The position numbers and the translations under genes are program-made. Positions 8,005 through 16,729 of a DNA stretch of 64,000 nucleotides are shown piece by piece. The stretch is from Pleomorphomonas carboxyditropha (GTDB lineage: Bacteria; Pseudomonadota; Alphaproteobacteria; Rhizobiales; Pleomorphomonadaceae). Position 1 is the stretch's first letter, and the number at the start of each line of letters is the position of its first letter. The notes below the pieces were generated by a model that was given only the letters and a program-made list of their open reading frames with translations, made no database searches and was not told the DNA's origin. Where the stretch lies: contig NZ_NQVN01000005.1 in the NCBI RefSeq assembly GCF_002770725.1, positions 158,280 to 222,279 of the forward strand. Reading direction: 5' to 3'.

Positions 8005-8143
8005 GGCCGACCTCTTCGCCTCTGTTCTTTACCGAAGCAAGGAATACGACGGCGGCGCATGACGATCCACTCACGAGTGCTTGACCGAACCAATCGGTCA
8101 ACGCTGCCGCCCGGCCGAAGATCTCCCGGATAATCTCGCGGAA

Positions 8144-8304
8144 TCAGGCCGGATTCCGCAACGCGGTGGCCTCGATCTCGATCTTCATTTCCGGGCGGAT
8201 GAGGCCGGCGACAATCATGGTGGCGGCCGGCCGGACGTCGGCGAACCAGCGTCCGACCACCGAGAACACCGGATCGGCATAGGCGGCATCGGTGACGACA
8301 CGTC
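8144..8304 (-). pseudogene. RidA-family protein, 3' fragment of a split gene
   Basis: The minus strand encodes VVTDAAYADPVFSVVGRWFA, then DVRPAATMIVAGLIRPEMKI, then EIEATALRNPA and a stop. DVRPAATM...L...KIEIEATA is the C-terminal block of RidA/YjgF proteins (enamine/imine deaminases). There is no start, and homology stops near 8304, where AT-richer sequence begins. The matching N-terminal part lies in the same orientation at 9765-9869. About 30-40 central codons of a normal 130-residue relative appear to be missing. The gene was therefore broken by an insertion with loss of its middle. Confidence 0.82.
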
Positions 8305-8609
8305 CAAAAATCTGGCACTTAGGGTTTTACATGATTCAATGAGCCGTAGGGCCGATTCCGGCGAAGGGAATGTCTGGATTTTCGACATTGACGGACGGTT
8401 GGAGGTCTTCCGGCCAAGGGCGACGATCTCTTCCACCTTGGGCCATTTTAATGTCCTTCTCAGGCCCACTAGCCGTAACGTAAAAAGGATCACCTTTCAG
8501 GGGGGCTAATAAGTCCAAATGTTAAGCACGAATAATTGAAAATCTGTCAGTCATACTTTATTCAAATGGTGTAAAGTCATCAACAGGGCAACTTTCGGCA
8601 TTTACCTAT

Positions 8610-9404
8610 CTAATTCTCTACAAAATTAGAGAGTGTTTCGTAGATGCTCCCTGGGGTTGGGTTGTTAAGATCTTTTTTTATGTGGCTTTTATAAAAATGG
8701 ATCAGGACTAAAGGCATCGAAAGATATTTCTCAGGATCGTCAATGGCATCGAATAATGGGACTTGCAATGCCGTCAGACAATATTCCGGCGGCAGGATTT
8801 GCCCATCAAAAGTGTTCTTTTGTAGCATGTCAAAAATTGCAAGGCGACCAAGCGCTCCCCATGGTAGGTGTTTCGCATGCATATTACAGGATAGCAGTGA
8901 CCTGCGAAAAAATACCCAGGTTTTATGGGGATTTTTCCAAGACAAACCGCGCAAGGGATTCTGGAAGCGGCCGATAATCTCTTCAACGATCGGATGGTTC
9001 GGTTCAAGTTTCAGCACAGCATTGTTGATGCTCTCAAGTGTGGCGTGTCCCTCGTAGGCGAGGATATTCTTTCCGGAAAAATCAAAGTGGCGCACCAGAA
9101 AAATGTCCGCATCCAGCCATAGCGCCTCGAAGTGCTTCATGATTGTGACGCGATAGAGGTCGGAGAATATCGCGAGGCTTTTTTTCCGCGCCGTGCGGAA
9201 AACTTGGCTCTCAGGGATTAGCTGTGCGGCGTTGAACAGCTCGACGCCGTCCGGTACCTGAGGGTGATCATAAGAGTGCAAAACAACCCTATAGCCTAAG
9301 CGAACCCAGGATTTCAGGCACAGCTTCTCAAGGGGGCCTAATTCTCCATACACCCACAATGTATGGATAGCATATGTAGGCTTACTAGCTTCAGAGGGGG
9401 GCAT
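8610..9404 (-). CDS. Glycosyltransferase, capsular-polysaccharide-synthesis type, probably acquired
   Basis: The 264-residue protein starts MPPSEASKPTYAIHTLWVYG. It carries LEKLCLKSWVRLGY and the nucleotide-sugar-binding DxD as WLDADIFLV (about residue 97). This is the pattern of small GT-A-like transferases linked to capsule and lipopolysaccharide side chains. It ends LIHFYKSHIKKDL. Codon use and AT content differ sharply from its neighbours. It stands alone inside the insertion with no other polysaccharide genes and looks intact. The sugar and acceptor cannot be told. An alternative is a glycosyl transferase of the mannosyltransferase OCH1-like group. Confidence 0.72.
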   Translation of the reverse strand: MPPSEASKPTYAIHTLWVYGELGPLEKLCLKSWVRLGYRVVLHSYDHPQVPDGVELFNAAQLIPESQVFRTARKKSLAIFSDLYRVTIMKHFEALWLDADIFLVRHFDFSGKNILAYEGHATLESINNAVLKLEPNHPIVEEIIGRFQNPLRGLSWKNPHKTWVFFRRSLLSCNMHAKHLPWGALGRLAIFDMLQKNTFDGQILPPEYCLTALQVPLFDAIDDPEKYLSMPLVLIHFYKSHIKKDLNNPTPGSIYETLSNFVEN

Positions 9405-9624
9405 TTCAAGTCCGGCAAGAGAAGCCCAAGACAGGTCCAGGGCAGCTTTTAGTCAGCTTAATGCCACATAGGATATCAAGGGCATACTATTTTTATAAGC
9501 GAGGCAAAAAATGTCCCGTAATTGAGCTCAGGCCATGTCCGTGGCTTGGGATGGGAAAAGTCCGTTCGGGCGAATTGTTTGCCCACACATGGCCCCACAA
9601 AATGACTTTTGATTCAATGCACCC

Positions 9625-9764
9625 GCTTTCCGATGAGCCCGCCGAGTATCTGATCAAGGATCGGCATGTCGTTCATGCGCTCTCTTGGGCTGGGTTGGTG
9701 CATGCCGTGCCGGACGCCAACACGATCTGAATCTTTCGCGAGGCGCTGAAGACGGCCGACGCCA
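9625..9764 (+). pseudogene. IS5-family transposase remnant
   Basis: The plus strand reads AEYLIKDRHVVHALSWAGLV, then HAVPDANTI, a TGA stop where the family has tryptophan, then IFREALKTADAIS. This matches the conserved N-terminal stretch of IS5-type transposases (QIRDRLSFMRF...VPDAxTIWxFRE). The stop and the absence of the catalytic DDE region show it is dead. Its right end coincides with the break in the RidA gene, so this insertion sequence probably caused the disruption. Confidence 0.68.
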
Positions 9765-9869
9765 TCAGCCGGTGGTGCCGGAGACGAAGCACCAGGGGCC
9801 ATCGGCGACGGCCCGCGAATAGCCGGCGGCCTTCTCGAAGGGCGAGCCGGTGGAAACGAGCTGGCGCAT
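9765..9869 (-). pseudogene. RidA-family protein, 5' fragment of a split gene
   Basis: The 34 codons read MRQLVSTGSPFEKAAGYSRA, then VADGPWCFVSGTTG, then a stop formed at the junction. STGSPFEKxAGYSRAV...VSGTTG is the N-terminus of a RidA subgroup, normally followed by YDY. The 3' half is at 8144-8304 in the same orientation. Together they would form one gene lying just downstream of leuD. Confidence 0.82.
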
Positions 9870-9886
9870 GGGCGCGGCCTCACATG

Positions 9887-9911
9887 AAAACGCCCTCCGA
9901 GGGGAGGGCGT
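9887..9911 (-). terminator. Rho-independent terminator of leuD
   Basis: ACGCCCTCC (9890-9898) pairs with GGAGGGCGT (9903-9911) around a GAGG loop. Read leftward, the stem is followed by a run of four T residues, and it sits 12 bases past the leuD stop codon. Confidence 0.85.
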
Positions 9912-9922
9912 CTCAGGAGAAA

Positions 9923-10528
9923 TCAGGCCCAGGGACGGGCGGTGGCGTTCTTCGTCTCGAAGGCGGCGATTTCCGGCGCCTTCTCGAGCGTCAGGCCGAT
10001 GTCGTCGAGGCCGTTCAGCAGGCAGTGCTTCTTGAACGGGTCGATGTCGAAGGAGACCTGGCCGCCGTCCGGGCCCTTGATCACCTGATTGACGAGGTCG
10101 ACGGTCAGCGTGGCATTGGCGCCGCGCTCGGCGTCGTCCATCAGCTTCTTGAGGTCGTCGGGCGGGACGACGATCGGCAGGATGCCGTTCTTGAAGCAGT
10201 TGTTATAGAAGATGTCGGCAAAGCTCGTGGAGATGACGCAGCGGATGCCGTAGTCGAGGAGCGCCCAGGGCGCGTGCTCGCGCGAGGAGCCGCAGCCGAA
10301 GTTGTCGCCGGCCACCAGGATCTCCGCCTTGCGCCAGGCCGGCTTGTTGAGGACGAAGTCGGGGTTCTCCGAGCCGTCCTCGCGATAGCGCATCTCCGAG
10401 AACAGGCCCTTGCCGAGACCGGTGCGCTTGATGGTCTTGAGGTACTGCTTGGGGATGATCATGTCGGTGTCGATGTTGAGGATCGGCAGCGGCGCGGCGA
10501 CCCCGGTGAGCACGTCGAATTTCTGCAT
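9923..10528 (-). CDS. leuD: 3-isopropylmalate dehydratase small subunit LeuD
   Basis: This 201-residue subunit works with LeuC to isomerise 2-isopropylmalate to 3-isopropylmalate in leucine biosynthesis. Family motifs are [16 protein letters not shown] near the N-terminus, then [17 protein letters not shown], and FKNGILPI. The start MQKFDVLTG matches relatives; no longer start is needed. leuC is not in this window. It is followed by a terminator and preceded 26 bases upstream by argC in the same direction, so the two may be cotranscribed. Confidence 0.96.
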   Translation of the reverse strand: MQKFDVLTGVAAPLPILNIDTDMIIPKQYLKTIKRTGLGKGLFSEMRYREDGSENPDFVLNKPAWRKAEILVAGDNFGCGSSREHAPWALLDYGIRCVISTSFADIFYNNCFKNGILPIVVPPDDLKKLMDDAERGANATLTVDLVNQVIKGPDGGQVSFDIDPFKKHCLLNGLDDIGLTLEKAPEIAAFETKNATARPWA

Positions 10529-10554
10529 GATCTGTCCTTTCCCGAAGCAAGCCA

Positions 10555-11502
10555 TTACGCGGGGAGGAGGCCGGTAGTGGCCGGCCGTCCCAGCATCAGG
10601 TTGAGGTTCTGAACGGCGGCGCCGGAGGCGCCCTTGCCGAGGTTGTCGTAGAGCGAGACGATCAGCGCCTCGTCGCCGGCAGCGTCGGCGAACACGTAAA
10701 GGCGCAGTTCGTTGGTGTCGTTGAGCGCCCGCGGGTCGAGGCCGGCGAGCCGCTCGGTCGCTTCGAACGGCATCACCTTGACGAAGGTCTCGCCGGCATA
10801 GCGCTCGGCGAGCATCTCGTGGATCGCCTTCGCCTTGAGGCCGGGCGCCTGCGCCCACAGGCGGAGCGGCACGAAGGTCAGCATGCCCTGCGCGAAATTG
10901 CCGACCGACGGCTGGAACTGCGGCGCGTGGGTGAGACCGGTATAGGCGGCCATCTCCGGCAGGTGCTTGTGCTTGAAGGTGAGGCCGTAGGGCAGGAACG
11001 GCGCCGGATCGGCGGCGGACACATAGTCCTCGACCATCTTGCGGCCGCCGCCCGAATAGCCGGAGACGCCGTTGTAGCTGAGCGGCGCCCCGGCGGGCAG
11101 CAGGCCGGCCTCGACGAGCGGGCGGATGGCGGCGATCAGGCCCTGCGGCCAGCAGCCGGGGTTGGCGACGCGCTTCGATCCGGCGATCGCCTCGGCCTGG
11201 CCCCTGGCCATCTCGGCGAAGCCGTAGGTCCAGCCGGGCGCGACGCGATGGGCGGTGGAGGCATCGATCACCGCCGTGCGGTCGTTGTCGATGAGATTCA
11301 CCGACTCCCTCGCCGCATCGTCGGGCAGGCAGAGGATGGCGACGTCGGCGGCGTTGAGGAGGCGCCGGCGCTCGTCCATGTCCTTGCGCTTGGCCGGGTC
11401 GATGGCCAGCAGCTCGATGTCGTCGCGGGCGGCGAGGCGGTCGCGGATCTGAAGGCCGGTGGTGCCTGCTTCGCCGTCGATATAGATCTTCGCCCGCGTC
11501 AT
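10555..11502 (-). CDS. argC: N-acetyl-gamma-glutamyl-phosphate reductase ArgC (short, type 2)
   Basis: ArgC reduces N-acetylglutamyl phosphate to the semialdehyde with NADPH in arginine synthesis. At 315 residues it is the short form typical of alphaproteobacteria. [18 protein letters not shown] is the nucleotide-binding N-terminus. The catalytic cysteine is in ANPGCWPQG (Cys117). [14 protein letters not shown] is the conserved glycine-rich segment. argG and argJ are elsewhere in this window, so the pathway genes are dispersed. Confidence 0.95.
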   Translation of the reverse strand: MTRAKIYIDGEAGTTGLQIRDRLAARDDIELLAIDPAKRKDMDERRRLLNAADVAILCLPDDAARESVNLIDNDRTAVIDASTAHRVAPGWTYGFAEMARGQAEAIAGSKRVANPGCWPQGLIAAIRPLVEAGLLPAGAPLSYNGVSGYSGGGRKMVEDYVSAADPAPFLPYGLTFKHKHLPEMAAYTGLTHAPQFQPSVGNFAQGMLTFVPLRLWAQAPGLKAKAIHEMLAERYAGETFVKVMPFEATERLAGLDPRALNDTNELRLYVFADAAGDEALIVSLYDNLGKGASGAAVQNLNLMLGRPATTGLLPA

Positions 11503-11667
11503 GCTCGTTGCCCGGAATTGGCCGGCTCAGGCCGGCACATGTTGGAAAGTCCGCCGCGGCGGGGCGCCGGGCGGAGTGCCGAGAGGCTTTACCATCATCG
11601 GCCGCTCCTGTCATGCGCCTTGAAGGGCGACGCCGGCGCCAGGGGGCGGTATCCGACGGACTCGGGA

Positions 11668-11805
11668 TCAGATGGGCAGGAGATAGGTGACGACGAGATA
11701 GGCGCAAAGGCCGATGGCCAGCACGGCCCCCAGCCCCCGGGCAATCTTGCGCGCAAAGATGACGTCGGGGTCTTCGTTGTCGTTGGCGGGGTCGTCGAAC
11801 TGCAT
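11668..11805 (-). CDS. Small single-pass membrane protein, unknown function
   Basis: This 45-residue frame begins [20 protein letters not shown] with an acidic N-terminus. A hydrophobic helix from about residue 24 to 44 follows ([20 protein letters not shown]), and the chain ends PI. The layout is that of a small bitopic membrane protein. A short acidic head with [11 protein letters not shown], then one helix, is a pattern I have seen in alphaproteobacterial hypothetical proteins. It is divergent from thpR and lies upstream of argC. The function is unknown. Confidence 0.6.
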   Translation of the reverse strand: MQFDDPANDNEDPDVIFARKIARGLGAVLAIGLCAYLVVTYLLPI

Positions 11806-11988
11806 GGCTCCGGCCCGGTCGGAATGGTTTCGCTTGTATATAAGCGCCCTCGGGGTGCGGCCAAGTGAACAAAAGGGCTTGCATCGGGGTTAGCCTTCGG
11901 TCGACCCTTGCAGTGCACCGTCCGTCCGCCTGCCGATTCCCCTTGGGGGAGCGCCAGCCACCCGGACGGCAACGCCGAAGAGGTTGCC

Positions 11989-12528
11989 ATGGCCAGGCTG
12001 TTCACCGCCCTCGAAATCCCCGCCGCGGCCGGCTTCCACCTGTCGCTCCTGAAGGGCGGCCTGCCCGGCGCCCGCTGGATCGACCCGGCCAACTATCACG
12101 TGACGCTGCGCTTCATCGGCGATATCGACCACCGCACCGCCGACGAGGTGGCCGCCGCGCTCGACCGCATCTACCGGCCGCCGTTCGAGATCAGCCTCAG
12201 GGGGCTGCACTGCTTCGCCTCCGGCCGCGTGCCGCATTCGCTGGCCGTCAAGGTGGAGCCGACCGACCAGTTGATCGAGCTGCAGGCCGAGCACGAGCGC
12301 ATCATCCAGCGCCTCGGCTTGCCGGCCGAAGGGCGGCGCTACATTCCGCACGTCACGCTGGCCCGCTTCAAGGGCACCACCTCGACCGACGTTGCCCGCT
12401 GGCTGTCCGAGCACGGCGACTTCGTCGGCCCGCGCTTTCCCGTCGACCGCTTCGTGCTCTATTCGTCGCGCGCCTCGGTGGGCGGCGGCCCCTATCTCGT
12501 CGAGGAAGCCTATCCGCTGGCGGCTTGA
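11989..12528 (+). CDS. thpR: RNA 2',3'-cyclic phosphodiesterase (2'-5' RNA ligase family)
   Basis: This 179-residue 2H phosphoesterase opens 2',3'-cyclic phosphate RNA ends. The two catalytic HxT motifs are HVTLRF (His37, Thr39) and HVTLARF (His121, Thr123). [11 protein letters not shown] is the usual N-terminus, so this start is chosen over an ATG 81 bases upstream in frame. Its stop is adjacent to that of the leftward phosphatase gene. Confidence 0.9.
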   Translation: MARLFTALEIPAAAGFHLSLLKGGLPGARWIDPANYHVTLRFIGDIDHRTADEVAAALDRIYRPPFEISLRGLHCFASGRVPHSLAVKVEPTDQLIELQAEHERIIQRLGLPAEGRRYIPHVTLARFKGTTSTDVARWLSEHGDFVGPRFPVDRFVLYSSRASVGGGPYLVEEAYPLAA

Positions 12529-12996
12529 TCAGCTACCGGCGCGAAGCTTTTCCATGAAGGCGCGGGCGGCCCGGTCGCAGAGGTCGAACACGGCGTCGAA
12601 GGCCCGCTCGTCCTGGTAATAGGGATCGGGCACCTCGCCGGCGAGGCCGAGCGCTTCCTCGAGGCAGAGACCGATGCGCGCCGTCGAGCCGGCCGGCGCC
12701 AGGCGGTTGAGGTCGGCGACGTTCTGCCGGTCCATGCCGACGATCAGGTCGAAATCGGAAAAATCGGCCGGCCGCACCTGGCGGGCGCGCAGCGGCGCCA
12801 GATCGACACCGCGCTTGCGGGCGGCGGCGATGGCGCGCCGATCGGGCGGGTCGCCGGCGTGCCAGCCGCCGATGCCGGCGCTGTCGACGCGGGCGTGCCG
12901 GGAAAGACCGGCGGCGGCGAGGTGGTTGAGCATCAGCCCCTCGGCGGTGGGCGAGCGGCAGATGTTTCCGAGGCAGACGAACAGGATCGAGCGCAT
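12529..12996 (-). CDS. Low-molecular-weight protein tyrosine phosphatase
   Basis: At 155 residues this is a full-length member. The P-loop CX5RS is CLGNICRS (Cys8, Arg14) at the very N-terminus, and the general-acid loop is VPDPYY near residue 125. In Gram-negative bacteria such enzymes often regulate exopolysaccharide tyrosine kinases, but no partner kinase is nearby. The open frame continues far upstream but lacks family similarity, so MRSILFVCLGN is the start. It is convergent with thpR with no gap. Confidence 0.92.
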   Translation of the reverse strand: MRSILFVCLGNICRSPTAEGLMLNHLAAAGLSRHARVDSAGIGGWHAGDPPDRRAIAAARKRGVDLAPLRARQVRPADFSDFDLIVGMDRQNVADLNRLAPAGSTARIGLCLEEALGLAGEVPDPYYQDERAFDAVFDLCDRAARAFMEKLRAGS

Positions 12997-13071
12997 GGGG
13001 CGGTTTTCGCCGCGACGCGCCTTGCGGTCAAGACGGCGGCGATCATACTGTCCCTTATTGGAGTGTGCCGA

Positions 13072-13710
13072 ATGGATTTCCTGCCGACGGGCGGCGTGCT
13101 CGCCGCCTATACGCTGGCCGTGCTGGCGCTCAACTATACGCCCGGACCGGACATGGCGATGTTCGTCGGCACGGCGATCACCCGCGGCCGGCGGGCGGGG
13201 ATCGCCGCCTTTCTCGGCACCAATACCGGCATTCTCGTGCATACGCTTCTGGTGACCTTCGGCCTCGCGGCGCTGCTCGCCGCTTCGCCGGTTGCCTTCG
13301 ACGTGCTCAAGGTGATCGGCGCGTTCTATCTGCTGCATGTCGCCGTCGGCTCCATCCGGCATGGCAGCCGCTTCGCGCCGGAAGGTGGCGCCCTGCCGCC
13401 CGAGCCGGCCAGCCGGCTCTACCTCAAGGGGCTCGCCATCAACGTGCTGAACCCCAAGGTGGCGCTGTTCTTCCTGACCTTCCTGCCGCAGTTCGTCGAG
13501 CCGGGCGATCCGGCGGCCCGCGGCAAGCTGCTGTTCCTCGGCCTGTGGTTTCTTCTGGTGTCGACGCTGTCGACGCTGCCGCTGATCCTCGGGGCGAGCG
13601 GCGTCGCCGCCTTTCTCAAGGCGCGGCCGAAGGTAATGCGGGGCATCGACTATGTGTTCGCCGGGGTGATGGGCGCCTTCGCGGTCAAGCTGGTCACGGC
13701 TCGTCTTTAG
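13072..13710 (+). CDS. LysE/RhtB family amino-acid exporter
   Basis: This 212-residue inner-membrane protein has about six hydrophobic helices. The family hallmark YTPGPDMAMFVGTAI follows helix one, and INVLNPKVALFFLTFLPQF is the conserved central block. The start MDFLPTGGVLAAYTLAV is typical. Members export amino acids or small metabolites by proton exchange; the substrate is unknown. Its 3' end overlaps the convergent membrane-protein gene by 17 bases. Confidence 0.9.
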   Translation: MDFLPTGGVLAAYTLAVLALNYTPGPDMAMFVGTAITRGRRAGIAAFLGTNTGILVHTLLVTFGLAALLAASPVAFDVLKVIGAFYLLHVAVGSIRHGSRFAPEGGALPPEPASRLYLKGLAINVLNPKVALFFLTFLPQFVEPGDPAARGKLLFLGLWFLLVSTLSTLPLILGASGVAAFLKARPKVMRGIDYVFAGVMGAFAVKLVTARL

Positions 13711-14152
13711 AGCTCCGCCGTCCGGTCAGGAAAACGCCGTCGACGCCGGCCATGCGGCCGGCCGCCAGCCAGTAGACGAAGCCGCCGATGAAACCGGCGG
13801 CGATCAGGATGGCGATGCGGCGCGGATCGCCGTCGAGCGGGCGCATCATCGGCGCGATTCCGAAGGCGGGCAGGGCGCCGAGGAAGCCGCCGGCGACGAG
13901 ATAGATGAGAACCGAGCGCAGGCGGAACACCTCGGTGACCAGGATGATCACCGCCCAGGGGGCGAGCGCCATGGCGCCGAGGTAGCTGGCGGCAAAGGCG
14001 GCGCCGACGCCGAAGTTGCCCCAGAACCAAACGCTGTCGGCCGGATCGGCGGGGCCGAGACCGACCGAGGCGGCCAGCATGAACACGGCGGCGGCGATCA
14101 CCGCCAGGATGAAGCCGATCAGCGCGGCGAAGATGCGGCCGACCGCCCGCAT
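13694..14152 (-). CDS. Hypothetical membrane protein with about four helices
   Basis: It is 152 residues long. Hydrophobic segments lie at about 8-30, 45-75, 80-102 and 110-135. The C-terminus is charged (TGRRSSKDEP). I recognise no family motif. The ATG overlaps the rlmN stop codon by one base (TGATG), so it is probably translated together with rlmN. The tail overlaps the LysE gene. Confidence 0.75.
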   Translation of the reverse strand: MRAVGRIFAALIGFILAVIAAAVFMLAASVGLGPADPADSVWFWGNFGVGAAFAASYLGAMALAPWAVIILVTEVFRLRSVLIYLVAGGFLGALPAFGIAPMMRPLDGDPRRIAILIAAGFIGGFVYWLAAGRMAGVDGVFLTGRRSSKDEP

Positions 14153-15399
14153 CAGTCCTCTCCGTGGCCGGCCACCATGGCGCGCATGGCGAGATCGGCC
14201 TCCATGAGCCCCATCTCCAGCCGGAGCCGCTCGGTCTTCCTGAGCCGCTCGCTCTCGCTCTTCAACTGGCCGCAGGCGGCGGCGATGTCGCGGCCGCGCG
14301 GCGTGCGGATCGGCGAGGCGTAGCCGGCGTCGTTGACGAACTGGGCGAAGGCCTCGATCGTTTCCCAGTCGGAGCACTCATAGGCGGTACCCGGCCAGGG
14401 ATTGAAGGGAATGAGGTTGATCTTGGCCGGAATGCCCTTCAGGAGCTTGACCAGATCGCGGGCGTCCTCGAGGCTGTCGTTGACGCCCTTCAGCATCACG
14501 TATTCGAAGGTGATGCGGCGCGCATTCGACAGGCCCGGATAGGCGCGGCAGGCGTCCATCAGCTCCTTCAGCGGATACTTCTTGTTGATCGGCACCAGCA
14601 CGTTGCGCAGGTCGTCGCGCACGGCGTGCAGCGAGATGGCCAGCATGCAGCCGATCTCGTCGCCGGTACGGGCGATGTTCGGCACCATGCCGGAAGTGGA
14701 CAGCGTGACGCGGCGCTTCGACAGCGACAGGCCGTCGCCGTCCATGATGATGGCGAGCGCCTGCTTGACGGCGTCGAAATTGTAGAGCGGCTCGCCCATG
14801 CCCATCATGACGACGTTGGAAACGAGACGTCCCTCGCTCGGGATGGCCGCCTCGGCGTTGTGCGCCACGTCCGGATAGTCGCCGAGCCGATCGCGGGCGA
14901 CCAGCACCTGCGCCACGATCTCCTCGGCGGTGAGGTTGCGCACCAGCATCTGCGTGCCGGTGTGGCAGAAGGCGCAGTTGAGCGTGCAGCCGACCTGCGA
15001 GGAGACGCAGAGCGTGCCGCGCCCCTCCTCGGGAATGTAGACGGTCTCGATCTCCACCGGCTTGCCGGCGCCGCGCGAGGGAAAGCGCATCAGCCATTTT
15101 CGCGTGCCGTCGGCCGATACCTGCTCGGCGACGATTTCCGGCCGGCCGACGACGTAGGCGGCGTCGAGGCGGGCGCGCAGCTCCTTGGCGACGTTGGTCA
15201 TCGCCGAAAACTCGCGCACGCCGCGCACGTAGATCCAGTGCCAGAGCTGGGCGACGCGCATGCGGAGCTGCCGCTCCTCGACGCCGATGGCGAGGAGCGC
15301 CTTGGCCATCTCGACGCGCGTCATGCCGACGAGCGACGGCTTTTCCGGCGCGGCGGCGGGCAAGGCGGCAACAGGGCGATGGTCGATGAGGGTCGACAT
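14152..15399 (-). CDS. rlmN: Dual-specificity 23S rRNA A2503 / tRNA methyltransferase RlmN
   Basis: RlmN is a radical SAM enzyme that methylates C2 of adenosine 2503 in 23S rRNA and adenosine 37 of some tRNAs. The cluster motif is CTLNCAFC (CX3CX2C). The family blocks [31 protein letters not shown] and the C-terminal [12 protein letters not shown] (second catalytic cysteine) are all present. The start [13 protein letters not shown] gives 415 residues; an in-frame ATG 57 bases upstream is possible. It is coupled to the membrane-protein gene downstream. Confidence 0.96.
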   Translation of the reverse strand: MSTLIDHRPVAALPAAAPEKPSLVGMTRVEMAKALLAIGVEERQLRMRVAQLWHWIYVRGVREFSAMTNVAKELRARLDAAYVVGRPEIVAEQVSADGTRKWLMRFPSRGAGKPVEIETVYIPEEGRGTLCVSSQVGCTLNCAFCHTGTQMLVRNLTAEEIVAQVLVARDRLGDYPDVAHNAEAAIPSEGRLVSNVVMMGMGEPLYNFDAVKQALAIIMDGDGLSLSKRRVTLSTSGMVPNIARTGDEIGCMLAISLHAVRDDLRNVLVPINKKYPLKELMDACRAYPGLSNARRITFEYVMLKGVNDSLEDARDLVKLLKGIPAKINLIPFNPWPGTAYECSDWETIEAFAQFVNDAGYASPIRTPRGRDIAAACGQLKSESERLRKTERLRLEMGLMEADLAMRAMVAGHGED

Positions 15400-15524
15400 G
15401 GGCGTTCGGTCGGTCCTGATGGGGTTGGGAGGCGAAAAATGTCGCCGGAAAAACAAGAACGGCCGCGGACGTCACCGTCCCGACCGTTCCCGGTTAAGAA
15501 AAGCCATAGCAGAAAACCGGAGAA

Positions 15525-15545
15525 AACCCAAGCCTAGGTTGGGTT
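15525..15545 (-). terminator. Rho-independent terminator of the IalB-family gene
   Basis: AACCCAA (15525-15531) pairs with TTGGGTT (15539-15545). On the minus strand the stem is followed by TTTTCT. It lies 23 bases after the gene's stop codon. Confidence 0.7.
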
Positions 15546-15567
15546 GATCCCGATTCAGGCGTGCAAC

Positions 15568-16092
15568 TTACTGACACTCGCCATCGATGCGCTTCAAGGC
15601 GGCGCTGACGCCCTTCAGCGAATAGGTATCCGTCGTCACGGTGCCGCGGCGCGAGGTGCCGGTGATCACCATATCCGAGCCGGCCTTCATGGCGTTGATG
15701 AAGCGGCTTTCCTCGGCGGCGTTGTCGACCCAGGCGCCCTGGTCCTTGGTGTACATGCTGAAGGTGGCGTCGCCGATCTTGACGGTGGTCTTGGAGCCTT
15801 CCTTGTAGGGATAGCCGGTGATCACCGACACCTCGTGCTTGACGCCTTCCTTCGGACGATTGGTGATGAACATGAACACCGGGTCGCGGTTGACGCCTTG
15901 CGGCTGCGTGTCGGTCGGCTGCGTGGCAGCGTAGCAGACCTTGGCGCCGGCATTGTTGTAGGTGTAGGTGGCCCAGCGCTCGAACGTCTGGAGCGGCGTG
16001 GGCGCCTTGGTCTGCTGCTGCTGGGCGCCGGCGATGGTCGTCGCGCCGAGCAGCAGTGCGACGGCCAAGCCGAGGGTGCGTGCGTTCGTCAT
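15568..16092 (-). CDS. Invasion-associated locus B (IalB) family protein
   Basis: This 174-residue secreted protein has a signal peptide (MTNARTLGLAVALLLGATTI, cleavage near AGA-QQQ). WATYTYNNAGAKVCYAATQP, then VFMFITNRPKEGVKHEVSV, and a C-terminal YSLKGVSAALKRIDGEC identify the IalB fold. Two cysteines (about 55 and 173) may form a disulfide. The family is widespread in Rhizobiales; IalB of Bartonella aids erythrocyte invasion, but the general role is unclear. It is a single gene with its own terminator. Confidence 0.88.
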   Translation of the reverse strand: MTNARTLGLAVALLLGATTIAGAQQQQTKAPTPLQTFERWATYTYNNAGAKVCYAATQPTDTQPQGVNRDPVFMFITNRPKEGVKHEVSVITGYPYKEGSKTTVKIGDATFSMYTKDQGAWVDNAAEESRFINAMKAGSDMVITGTSRRGTVTTDTYSLKGVSAALKRIDGECQ

Positions 16093-16319
16093 CTAATCAC
16101 CTTGGGTCTTGTCGTGGGACACGGATGCGCCCACCGAAGCGGTCCGCATGAAGCCTAAGGGAAACGTTAAGGCGTCATGGTTACCAAAGTGTTGCTCCGG
16201 CGTTTCGTTTCGTCGGGCGATGGTGGCCATGGGCGCCTCACGTTGCTGCGGCGCGAGGCTTGGCCCGAAATCGGGCGACAATGCGGCCAGCCGTGGTGGT
16301 CTCGTTTCGCTGTCGCGAG

Positions 16320-16697
16320 TTATCCGGCTTTTTCGGCGGCGAGCCGGTCGAGGGCAACGCGGGCGGCCAGGCGGTGGCGCTCGCCGATGTGGCGCCGCAC
16401 CATGCCGATGGCGGTGACCAGCACGGTGATGTCGTCGGAGAAGCCGAACCCCAGAATGAAGTCCGGCACGATGTCGAGCGGCACCACGAAATAGGCGAGG
16501 GCGGCGAGCAGCGTCGCCCGCACCGATGCCGGCGTCTCGGGGTCGAGGGCGCAGTAATAGGCGGCCACCACCTCGTCGATGAAGGGAATGGCGGCGATCG
16601 CTTTCTTGACCGTCTTCCAGAAGCGGGAGCGGACACGGGCCTCGTGGCCTTCGGCCGGGCCGATGATCTCGGGGTCGGGATGGTGGGATTTGCGCAT
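16320..16697 (-). CDS. YkvA family (DUF1232) membrane protein
   Basis: It has 125 residues from the ATG at 16697. The DUF1232 block is YFVVPLDIVPDFILGFGFSD, with AAYYCALDPETP before it. One or two membrane segments are predicted around 55-90. A TTG start 36 bases upstream would overlap the GT39 stop and add 12 residues; neither start has a strong ribosome site. The function of the family is not known. The 227 bases between this gene and the IalB gene hold nothing I recognise. Confidence 0.85.
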   Translation of the reverse strand: MRKSHHPDPEIIGPAEGHEARVRSRFWKTVKKAIAAIPFIDEVVAAYYCALDPETPASVRATLLAALAYFVVPLDIVPDFILGFGFSDDITVLVTAIGMVRRHIGERHRLAARVALDRLAAEKAG

Positions 16698-16729
16698 GGC
16701 GTCGAAAATGGGAATCCGGGCGGCCGCTG

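Larger units (their letters stand above)
8305..9764. mobile_element. AT-richer insertion splitting a RidA-family gene
   Basis: Both edges are defined by where the two halves of the RidA gene stop. Inside are an orphan glycosyltransferase (8610-9404) and an IS5-type transposase remnant (about 9625-9764). Base composition is clearly more AT-rich than on either side. I found no intact inverted repeats or target duplication, so this looks like a decayed insertion. The 305 bases at 8305-8609 and the stretch at 9405-9624 contain no gene I recognise; 8340-8510 has GC-richer open frames on both strands without an identifiable product. Confidence 0.65.

Noticed and set aside
12997..13362. N-terminal extension of the tyrosine phosphatase gene
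   Set aside because: The frame is open far upstream, but the P-loop normally lies within the first 15 residues, and the extension overlaps the rightward LysE gene.
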